Shown here one piece after another: positions 26,197 through 33,236 of a stretch of DNA of 64,000 nucleotides. A program made the position numbers and the translations under genes. The stretch's first letter is position 1; each line of letters opens with the position of its first letter. Below the pieces are notes generated by a model, which worked only from the letters and a program-made list of their open reading frames with translations, made no database searches and was not told the DNA's origin. Location of the stretch: NCBI GenBank assembly GCA_001771575.1, contig MEUD01000001.1:186001-250000 (forward strand), given 5' to 3'. The DNA is from a candidate division WOR-1 bacterium RIFOXYB2_FULL_45_9 (GTDB lineage Bacteria > Margulisbacteria > WOR-1 > O2-12-FULL-45-9 > XYB2-FULL-48-7).

Positions 26197-27060
26197 ATGG
26201 GAGTTCAAATAGGAAGAGTCGATCGAAGGGCGCTAGCTCCGGTGGATATTTCAGTATCCAATCCGGGGCGAACTGTTATTATAGGGGGCCGCTTTGTCCG
26301 GGGTGGTGAGATCGGTTCGGGAGGTAATGGAGTTGTTTTTAGCGTTACCGACAGAATAACGGGGATTAGCCTGGTTGCCAAACAGATCAGGACCAATCTT
26401 GAGGCGCTTAAGGCCGAAGCTATAGCTAATTATCAACTAACGTATCTTGGCAGGAAGGTTGATTTTGCCGATACTTCTTTTCCCCTGACCAGATCATACG
26501 GTGTTAAAAAGGGTGACGACGGGAATGTTTATTTGATATTTGAAAGGGCGAGCGGCCGGACCCTGCATGAGATTATCGGCGAGAGAAAACGACTGCCGCT
26601 TAATGAAGCTTTGGATATCGCGATAAAAATATGTGATGCCTTGATCATAATCAAAGAAGAAAAAATGGTCCATGGCGATATCAAGCCGGAGAATATATTT
26701 TATGACGCCAGGACGGGTGCGATCAAAATTATTGATTTTGGGCAAGCGGTCTTGTCAGGCGAAAAGGGGAAGAAGGCGACATTGTTGTTCTCCTCGCCCG
26801 AACAGACCAGGCAAGACAAAGTGGATGAAAAGGCCGATGTCTTTTCAGCCTGTTTGACCCTGGTTGAATTGCTCAACGGAAAAAATGGTTTCTTAAGACA
26901 ACGTCGAGAACAAATGATCAATGCCGAGTTTACGTCACCACATATTCCCCGCGATCTAACCGATTGCCTCTATAAAGCGGCCCATCCTTTCCACGAGCAG
27001 AGATCGACCCTCGAACAGCTTCGGGCCGGCTTGATAGAACTGCGTAAGAAGCATAGTTAA
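26197..27060 (+). CDS. Hanks-type serine/threonine protein kinase
   Basis: This 287-aa soluble protein is a complete kinase domain. The Gly loop G-S-G-G-N-G-V-V is at about 40-47 and the ATP lysine is K62. The catalytic loop HGDIKPEN is at 159-166 (HGD replacing HRD, with D161, K163 and N166 intact). The metal-binding DFG is at 180-182 and an S-P-E motif at about 199-201. There is no transmembrane or sensor domain, unlike PknB-type receptors. It is leaderless and shares the island promoter type, divergent from the 3054-aa gene. It may regulate the system or be a translocated effector kinase. The residues suggest it is active. Confidence 0.85.
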   Translation: MGVQIGRVDRRALAPVDISVSNPGRTVIIGGRFVRGGEIGSGGNGVVFSVTDRITGISLVAKQIRTNLEALKAEAIANYQLTYLGRKVDFADTSFPLTRSYGVKKGDDGNVYLIFERASGRTLHEIIGERKRLPLNEALDIAIKICDALIIIKEEKMVHGDIKPENIFYDARTGAIKIIDFGQAVLSGEKGKKATLLFSSPEQTRQDKVDEKADVFSACLTLVELLNGKNGFLRQRREQMINAEFTSPHIPRDLTDCLYKAAHPFHEQRSTLEQLRAGLIELRKKHS

Positions 27061-27133
27061 AACATGGGGATACGGAACAGGGAGATGAGGGGAATTGGTG
27101 ATTAGGTGCTTTCAGCTTAAAGCAACTGACCTC

Positions 27134-29428
27134 TTATTGATTAATTACTGTGATAACAGGAGTTTCGGTGATTGACGCGTCAACTGGTACCCCGCCGTCG
27201 CCAATTATTGGCGGGGATTGCTTAAGCTCAAACCGCATGTTGGTCCATAGGTCATAACTAACCACGTAATCTTTGCCGTCGTCCCCTCTGGCGGTCCAAC
27301 ATTCCCCGCCATTAACGACTCCTCGGTAAGTAACCGGGTTGGTATTAGAGTTAAATTTAGTGCCAGCTTTTGGCGCTTGAGGGGCGTAGGCCTCCCCCCA
27401 TTTGTTATCAGCCACTTTGTAGAAAGTATTACCAAATCTGGCGTAAGTTGTTCCACTGACATCGGTCCTAATAAGTGTTCCTGCCGGCACCTCTACTCCC
27501 GTGACCGGCGCCGTTGGCGCGGCTGGGGTCTCAACAGGGGTAATAATGCCTGACGCGGCATTGATCGCGGCGGCATCAGTGCTGGCTTGATCAGTGTATA
27601 TTCCAAGGCTTGGAATGTCAGTCGGAGCAATAATAGATGGTTGCTCTGATTCATTTGAGGTTAACGATCTTAAAATTGCCAAACTTGTTCTGCCTTCTGG
27701 AGTTGAAGAATTCCAGCCTCTTATTTGTTCTCTAACCGGGTTTCCATCTTTGGCAAACTCGGAATTCATGAACGAGCTGGTCCCCATTAAGGCCTGGAGC
27801 GCCTTGTAGCGCGGGTCGGCTTTGATCTTGGCGGCATCAAATGGAGGGTTGCCCCCTTCTTTCTTGTGTTCAGTCGCGAGGGCGACAATAGTATTGGTTA
27901 CAACCGCCTGAAAAGTTGCCGCGTCAAACTCGCCGACTTTGAGGAGAGGGGATATCTGGGCGATGGCCGGGTTTGGTGTGGTTGGAGCCGGCTGGCCGGC
28001 CGCCGGCTGGGCTTTAACTAGCAAGGCAAATAGGGCCTGGCGCATCAGCGGGAGGGCGGCTTTTAGTTGATCTTTTTCAGGTTGAGTAAAAGTGTGATCG
28101 TTCGCGTCCCTCATGTAATCACTATATAAATTAGTTAGCCTTTCAACCGTCCAAAGATCGTTTATCTTATCAGGGCTTCTATATATTGAAGTGTAAATAT
28201 TACTAATTGACGATTGTAAGTTTTGGATTTGAGAGAATTGAGCAAAAAAAGTTTCGGTTGTTTGTGGTTCATTGGTGGTAACCGGGGTAACGTTTGGGTT
28301 ATTGCTTATTTCAGTTAAACGAAGGTTAAAGAATGCGGTTAATGCGGCGTGAGCGTCAGCCGCGATGTTGGGTGTCCTGTCGGTTGCCGAGCGATCCCGC
28401 AAGTAGATCGTTAGATCGCCAAAAATACGGATTATTCTGTCGGCGGGCCAAGCCTCATTAAGTTTACCCTCAATATTGGTTATCCGGTTACCCCTATACC
28501 AGGTGGTCAATCCAGCTTCAATTCCTTGGCTGGCCTGCCCAAATTGATTAAAAAACTCCTGCTTTGTTCCTCCCTGTAAGTTGAGCAATCTATTGAAAGC
28601 GCCTCTCAATAATGGGAGCAAGGCCCTTGCCGACGTGCTTCTGTCGTCAAGGGAAAGATCGGAATAAATCGCGCAGAGCCGTTTGAAAGACCATTTTTCG
28701 GTGGTCATTTTATTGGCGGCTTCTTGCCGGTTTGGCATAACTCTTTGATAGTAAAGGGTTAATTGCCCATGAAGGGAACCATCGTCGCCAATTAAAGCAA
28801 AAAACACCTCGTGAGAATATTCTTCGTTCAAGTCTATTGCTGGACGAGTGTTTAATCCGCGATCAATGGTCGCAGTTAAATTTGTATTCTTTTGCGCAAC
28901 GGCATTTGCTCTTATTGTCGTGAGAGCGGTTTGCATTTCAATAAGGGCCGGGGCAAAAGCTTGTCGTGTTAGAGGATCGCTGTCAAATCTAAAGCCCTTA
29001 TAAGCGCTGGCCAGATCGGCGATAGTCCAGGAGCGAGAAGCAAACTTTTTTGGACCTTCATTATTCCCCCAGCGGGCGACATAAGAAGCCTTGATCGTAT
29101 CTCTTAATTTAGTTAAGTTGATGTTAGTAGTTAAAGCCGTAGAAACAGTTTGCATTGGAGGCGCGCCCGGAGGAGGTATCGGCAAACCGTTTTCTCCCAT
29201 AAATGGTGGAGCGGAGGGGCTAGTTTGGAGTTGAGTTGTGCCTGTTTTAAATAAAACCCCGTTATCAGACGCGGCTGGTGGGGGGGGCGTGACTGGGGCC
29301 GTGCCAATACTGGAACTGGCGCTAGTTGATTGGGTGGGCGTTGAAACAGGGGTTGGAGTTGAGCTGATCTTATTTCTGATCCAGCTCGCGGCTCTATATA
29401 AACCTGAATAATCCGGCAAGATTACCAT
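27134..29428 (-). CDS. unknown 764-aa protein
   Basis: The start ATG at 29428 follows AAGGT and is 23 nt after the stop of the 973-aa gene, so the two form an operon from site 8. There is no signal peptide. The first 110 residues are Pro/Ser/Thr/Ala-rich and disordered. Residues of about 115-600 are helical, with an apparent repeated theme of N-x-A-W-P/T-V-x-R-L/I-x-x-I-Y-S-D-L segments near 150, 240, 330 and 410. The last 120 residues look beta-rich, with many Gly, Tyr, Trp and Thr, like a small carbohydrate-binding or SH3-like domain. No family identified. Confidence 0.75.
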   Translation of the reverse strand: MVILPDYSGLYRAASWIRNKISSTPTPVSTPTQSTSASSSIGTAPVTPPPPAASDNGVLFKTGTTQLQTSPSAPPFMGENGLPIPPPGAPPMQTVSTALTTNINLTKLRDTIKASYVARWGNNEGPKKFASRSWTIADLASAYKGFRFDSDPLTRQAFAPALIEMQTALTTIRANAVAQKNTNLTATIDRGLNTRPAIDLNEEYSHEVFFALIGDDGSLHGQLTLYYQRVMPNRQEAANKMTTEKWSFKRLCAIYSDLSLDDRSTSARALLPLLRGAFNRLLNLQGGTKQEFFNQFGQASQGIEAGLTTWYRGNRITNIEGKLNEAWPADRIIRIFGDLTIYLRDRSATDRTPNIAADAHAALTAFFNLRLTEISNNPNVTPVTTNEPQTTETFFAQFSQIQNLQSSISNIYTSIYRSPDKINDLWTVERLTNLYSDYMRDANDHTFTQPEKDQLKAALPLMRQALFALLVKAQPAAGQPAPTTPNPAIAQISPLLKVGEFDAATFQAVVTNTIVALATEHKKEGGNPPFDAAKIKADPRYKALQALMGTSSFMNSEFAKDGNPVREQIRGWNSSTPEGRTSLAILRSLTSNESEQPSIIAPTDIPSLGIYTDQASTDAAAINAASGIITPVETPAAPTAPVTGVEVPAGTLIRTDVSGTTYARFGNTFYKVADNKWGEAYAPQAPKAGTKFNSNTNPVTYRGVVNGGECWTARGDDGKDYVVSYDLWTNMRFELKQSPPIIGDGGVPVDASITETPVITVINQ

Positions 29429-29451
29429 ATTGTTACCTTATTATACAACAA

Positions 29452-32373
29452 TTAGCTTACGGGTCTTGTCGTTCTGCCCCCGCCGCCTCCAGGCGTGGAG
29501 GTGGTGGTGGCTGTACCTTCTCTAAACTTTTTGTACATATTTGTTTTATCAGTTCGCCAGTTGCCGCTATTTGGAATTGATGCAGAGTTAGGAGCGGTAT
29601 GTTGTTCGCTCCCCCAAAGAGTTTGAATTAATTGTTCCATTTGGGCGTGCAAGCCTGTTTCGAGATCGCCGGCTTTAATTTGAATGTCTGTATTAGTATC
29701 CGTTTTTGCCGCTCTAGCCAGCTTGCGAGCCTCATATAGGGCAGTAAACCGTTTATTTGCGGTATCTAACGAAGTTGGTTGTTTTGAATAGAATAGAGCA
29801 AGCGCTCGGTAAGCTTGGGCTCTTTCGTAGTTGGTATACGTTTTGCCGGAAACTTTATTTTCCGCGATAGCTTTGATCCCGGCTTCATCGCGCAATTTTA
29901 CTAAAACAAGCAGTCTGGCGTCTAACCCGGTGATCTGTGTCGCGCCTTGGTCTCCTTTAAGCTCGGAGGCAACTACAGCCAGGTCTCGGTGGTTTTGCAT
30001 GTCAATAGTAATTTGGGCGTCAGGCGGTATCTTGTCCATATATTCACGGGCTATTGTTGGGTTAGTAGAAGCTAAAGCAAACGATAATATTGATTGATAT
30101 AAACCGTTTTGTATTGTGGTTAAACTTGCACGGTCTGAAACGTTAGGTGTTTGTTCCTCTTTCGCTTTAATTTTGTCGACTAAAGCAATTAAATTGTTTA
30201 ATTCTTGTCGAGCTGTCTCTGGATTGGCAGTTTTGTTGTCTTCAATTAATTTCGCTTTTCTTTGAAGTGCTCCTTCATAGACTCTTTCTCTGACACCTTT
30301 TGGAAGATCACTAACTAGGTCAATGGCCGCGTTTTCTTGGCCATTATTAATCATTTGTGAAACATGTGAAGTTAATATCTCGAGCGCTTGAGGATTATTT
30401 GCTAAGTTTGGATTTTCTTTGAAAATACGTTTGGCTTCTTCAGGGGAGCTGGCTCCCTGCATTTTTCTTAGTGCGTCTGCAACAGCATCAGTTCCGTTTC
30501 CAGTCGCGCCGGCTTCGGGTGATTTGCCGGTCTTGATCCAGGTGGTCAGATCTTCGCCGGTCTGTTCAGTAGAGCGTGGTTTAAAGGCGCTGACTTTTCC
30601 TTGCAGTTCCGGTACTCCCCAGCCGGCGTAGTCGCTGGTCATTGACCCCATCATCGCGTTGAACAAGTATTGTTCAAGCTGGCTTTGGCTGGTTATTGTT
30701 CCGGCGGCGATCCGGTCTTTTATCGCCTTGAGCATGTTTGTTTCAACTTTGCCGGTCAGGTTTTGCTCAACCGCGGCCGCGGCGGCATTTTTGTCCGCCC
30801 AGTTAACATTGGCGCAGGCGGTGGTTCCAAGCCCGCCGATGGTCGTACCGATCTGGTCAAAGTTGACGGTGACCAGGTAGCGGGTGTTGCGGAAAGTTTC
30901 CAGGACCTGGCCAATAGGCCGGCCCGACTTTTCGGCTACAGTCTTGACGACATCCAAATAGTGGCCCAGCTCATTGGCATCCCAAACCTGGTCGGTGTCG
31001 GTTTTGTTGTAAGCGGTAAAGACGTTCGCTCTGTTCTGGTCCTGTGCGCCGACCAGTCCCAGGGCGATAGCGTCTTCGCGGCTGACTGTCCCGTCATTGA
31101 TCCGGGCGACATTGGCGCTTGTTACCGTAATTCCCCGGTCATTTAGTTGTTGCCAGATCAATCGACCCTGGGGGTTGAGCCCGGTGGGTGGGGTGGCGGA
31201 AGCGGTGGGGGTGGCGGGATTTGCGGGGTTTGCCCCGCCTGTTGCCGCCCTGGTGGTCGGTTGGGTAACTAGGGTGACTGGGAAATGGGTGTCTCTTACT
31301 ATCCATTCAAGCAGGCCGGAACCTCGCTGAATTCTGATTTCAGCTGGTTGGCCTTGGCTGTTTAAAACAACTTGACCATTGGCCAATGATTGGGTAACTA
31401 TTTTATAGCCGTTGCCTTGCTTTTCCGCCAAAACCAAAACATCGCCCTGGTCAGCGGTGTGGACGGTTAATATAACCTGATTTGCCGGAAGATTATAAGA
31501 GATAGCATTAAGTTGCGCTTGAGTAGTTGAACTTGCCAGCATGGGTTTGGTTTTAATTTGTCCTATGTGGTGGATTGCGTTCCAGTTCTCCTGTTCAATC
31601 CGTCTCGTTCTAGCTTGAGTTGCTTCTCTTGCCTGACTTTCTCTTGTGGTAACAGCCGTCGCAACTCCAGAAGTAGCGGCATTATATCTGCTCTTAAGAG
31701 CATCGGGGAGTTGGTTGGAATCGAAGGTAGTCCCCGTTTTCGCGGCGGTTTGGAAAGCGGCGAGGGCGGCATCATAAGCGGCTTTAGCTTGCTCAAGCTC
31801 TTGGGGTGTGGCTGGGGGAGTGGTTCTTTCAAGAAGAGCCTTATAAGCCGTCGCTTTGGCTTCAAGGGCGGTCATGGCTGTGTTATGGCCATCTTTGACA
31901 GTTTGGCTCTGCGCCCCGTAGATTTCGTCAGTGGTGCAGCCGGCCGCTTTGAGAGCGGCTTCGATTAAAGCATCTCCAGAGAGGGGTGGGGTTTGGGCCC
32001 CAAGCGTATTTAACGCTTCCAGCGAAAGGCCTTTAGCTACTAATTTTGCCTTAACGTCAGTCAAATTAAACCTGGTGGATGTTCCGTTTAAAGCGGTGGT
32101 TAAACGATCTAAAACGCCGGTAACATTACTCGCGTTATAGTTACTAATTAATCCAGTTACTGTTGTCATCCGTTGAGAAACAATTCTGGTTTGAGCAGCG
32201 GGTCCCTGTCTATCATTTGTATCTTCAAATTTGTCATTGCCGATTGCTATTGGAATACTAAAGGTGTCAACAAAGGTTACGATCTTTCCGACTGTAGCTC
32301 CATGAGTGGTAGTGCGATTCCAAGTGTTTAAATGTGCTCCCGATCCTTCTCCGTTAACTCCCCATGTATTCAT
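29452..32373 (-). CDS. unknown 973-aa protein with an EF-hand-like loop
   Basis: The ATG at 32373 lies after AAGGGGGAAA in the leader. There is no signal peptide, and the N-terminus is rich in Asn, Thr and Gly. Residues of about 70-260 are Ala/Thr-rich helices. Residues of about 270-370 look beta-rich and are followed by a Pro/Ala/Thr linker. Near residue 455 a segment K-T-D-T-D-Q-V-W-D-A-N-E has acidic residues at EF-hand positions 3, 5, 9 and 12, but Lys at position 1. The C-terminal third is helical with TPR-like A/Y/L spacing. Family unknown. It is first in the site 8 operon, with the 764-aa gene behind it. Confidence 0.75.
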   Translation of the reverse strand: MNTWGVNGEGSGAHLNTWNRTTTHGATVGKIVTFVDTFSIPIAIGNDKFEDTNDRQGPAAQTRIVSQRMTTVTGLISNYNASNVTGVLDRLTTALNGTSTRFNLTDVKAKLVAKGLSLEALNTLGAQTPPLSGDALIEAALKAAGCTTDEIYGAQSQTVKDGHNTAMTALEAKATAYKALLERTTPPATPQELEQAKAAYDAALAAFQTAAKTGTTFDSNQLPDALKSRYNAATSGVATAVTTRESQAREATQARTRRIEQENWNAIHHIGQIKTKPMLASSTTQAQLNAISYNLPANQVILTVHTADQGDVLVLAEKQGNGYKIVTQSLANGQVVLNSQGQPAEIRIQRGSGLLEWIVRDTHFPVTLVTQPTTRAATGGANPANPATPTASATPPTGLNPQGRLIWQQLNDRGITVTSANVARINDGTVSREDAIALGLVGAQDQNRANVFTAYNKTDTDQVWDANELGHYLDVVKTVAEKSGRPIGQVLETFRNTRYLVTVNFDQIGTTIGGLGTTACANVNWADKNAAAAAVEQNLTGKVETNMLKAIKDRIAAGTITSQSQLEQYLFNAMMGSMTSDYAGWGVPELQGKVSAFKPRSTEQTGEDLTTWIKTGKSPEAGATGNGTDAVADALRKMQGASSPEEAKRIFKENPNLANNPQALEILTSHVSQMINNGQENAAIDLVSDLPKGVRERVYEGALQRKAKLIEDNKTANPETARQELNNLIALVDKIKAKEEQTPNVSDRASLTTIQNGLYQSILSFALASTNPTIAREYMDKIPPDAQITIDMQNHRDLAVVASELKGDQGATQITGLDARLLVLVKLRDEAGIKAIAENKVSGKTYTNYERAQAYRALALFYSKQPTSLDTANKRFTALYEARKLARAAKTDTNTDIQIKAGDLETGLHAQMEQLIQTLWGSEQHTAPNSASIPNSGNWRTDKTNMYKKFREGTATTTSTPGGGGGRTTRPVS

Positions 32374-32396
32374 TTGTTTCCCCCTTAATAAAACTA

Positions 32397-32470
32397 AAGC
32401 CCGCCTGTTATAAAAGCGAGCTCGAAAAAGAGTCTTTTCTCGTCGAAAACTACCGGTACAGGCAACCGAC
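32397..32470 (-). promoter_or_regulatory. structured 5' leader (copy 2, 973-aa gene)
   Basis: Hairpin A (32452-32470) has arms GUCGGU and ACCGGU around the loop UGCCUGU. Downstream, GAGCUCGC (32416-32423) pairs with GCGGGCUU (32397-32404), and the loop between them contains AACAGGC (32403-32409). UAGUUUU follows. Pairing of loop UGCCUGU with ACAGGC(A/G) is possible, as in the other two copies. The stem sequence differs from the other copies while the pairing is kept. Confidence 0.7.
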
Positions 32471-32490
32471 AGTCTTCCCTCTCACTTATT

Positions 32491-32518
32491 ATATCGTATC
32501 CTAGGGGAAAAAACTTGC
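32491..32518 (-). promoter_or_regulatory. sigma28-like promoter (island site 8)
   Basis: On the minus strand the -35 is GCAAGTTT (32511-32518), then 12 nt, then the -10 TACGATAT (32491-32498). It drives the 973/764-aa operon. Confidence 0.75.
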
Positions 32519-32650
32519 ATGGGGGAGGGGGAAAGGGAAGGGTGAGGCAAAGGGCGGGGCAAAGGGCATGGAGGCAGAGGGCGGGGCAAAGGGCACGAGC
32601 AAAGGGCACGGGCAGAGGGCTGGGCAAAGGGCGAGGCAAAGGGTGGGAGA
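32519..32650. repeat. GGGCAAA-type purine array next to site 8
   Basis: About 130 nt of G/A-rich plus-strand sequence consists of degenerate GGGC(A)AAGGGC units repeated a dozen or so times. It starts next to the -35 of site 8 and ends at the stop of the four-helix-bundle gene. A similar array of opposite orientation lies on the other side of that gene. Confidence 0.65.
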
Positions 32651-32651
32651 A

Positions 32652-33023
32652 TTATAGTTTATTTTTTAGAGCGGTTATTAAACGATTAAGTAAATACATT
32701 GTTTTCGACGATAAATCGTCAAAATTGGCATTCTCATTATTCTTGATATATCCAAGAAAAAACGAATGTCTAGCCCAGTATCTAAGTTCAGCTAGTGATC
32801 GCCGGCTATAACCGAGAAAACGGAGATATTCCTTTAAAGATCCACTATAGTAGCCTTCAATAAAATTGGCCATTGATGAGCTGGCAGCTCGATCCATTTG
32901 ATCTCGTAAATTAAATTTGTTTTTTGGAATGGCCGGTATAATTGTTGTATAAATAGTCTTTTCTATTTGATCAAGATTTTTCCAAACAATCATCTTCTGG
33001 TGTGCTTTTAATCTCTCTTCCAT
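32652..33023 (-). CDS. four-helix bundle protein (S23/IVP/Avd-like)
   Basis: The start at 33023 is chosen for the GGAGGAGGAG just upstream. A longer frame exists but would translate the repeat array as Arg/Ala/Lys repeats. The resulting 123 aa carry the pattern of the four-helix-bundle family: an L-x-V-W-K-x-hydrophobic start, a D-Q-M/L-x-R-A-x-x-S-x-x-N-x-x-E-G segment at about 45-60, an F-L-x-x-A/S-R-x-S-x-x-E helix and an amphipathic C-terminus. Family members occur as 23S rRNA intervening-sequence proteins or as retroelement accessory (Avd) proteins. No reverse transcriptase or template repeat is nearby, so its role here is unclear. It may be mobile. Confidence 0.8.
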   Translation of the reverse strand: MEERLKAHQKMIVWKNLDQIEKTIYTTIIPAIPKNKFNLRDQMDRAASSSMANFIEGYYSGSLKEYLRFLGYSRRSLAELRYWARHSFFLGYIKNNENANFDDLSSKTMYLLNRLITALKNKL

Positions 33024-33054
33024 GTCCTCCTCCTCCAGCCTTCTTTCCCACCAT

Positions 33055-33170
33055 CTTCCCGCCCTTGCTTTTGCCTTCTCTTTTGCCCTTTGTTCCGCCC
33101 TTGCCTTCGCCTTTTCTTTTGCCCTTTGCCCCGCCCTTGTCTTTGCCTTTTCTTTTGCCCGTGCCCTTTT
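33055..33170. repeat. TTTGCCC-type pyrimidine array, inverted copy
   Basis: The plus strand is C/T-rich with repeated CCGCCCTTG, TTTTGCC and TTTGCCC units. It is the reverse-oriented counterpart of the array at 32519-32650, so the four-helix-bundle gene sits between inverted arrays. Confidence 0.6.
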
Positions 33171-33236
33171 CCCAGCAACTCTATTGCCAAGCAAATACTA
33201 AAAAATGGATTTCAGGTGAGGGGGGAAAGGGGGAGC

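Noticed and set aside
32652-33023. Diversity-generating retroelement accessory (Avd)
   Set aside because: There is no reverse transcriptase and no template/variable repeat pair in the window; only the fold family is supported.
33024-33194. N-terminal Arg/Ala/Lys-repeat extension of the four-helix protein
   Set aside because: It is the translated repeat array and lies upstream of a strong ribosome site and ATG at 33023.
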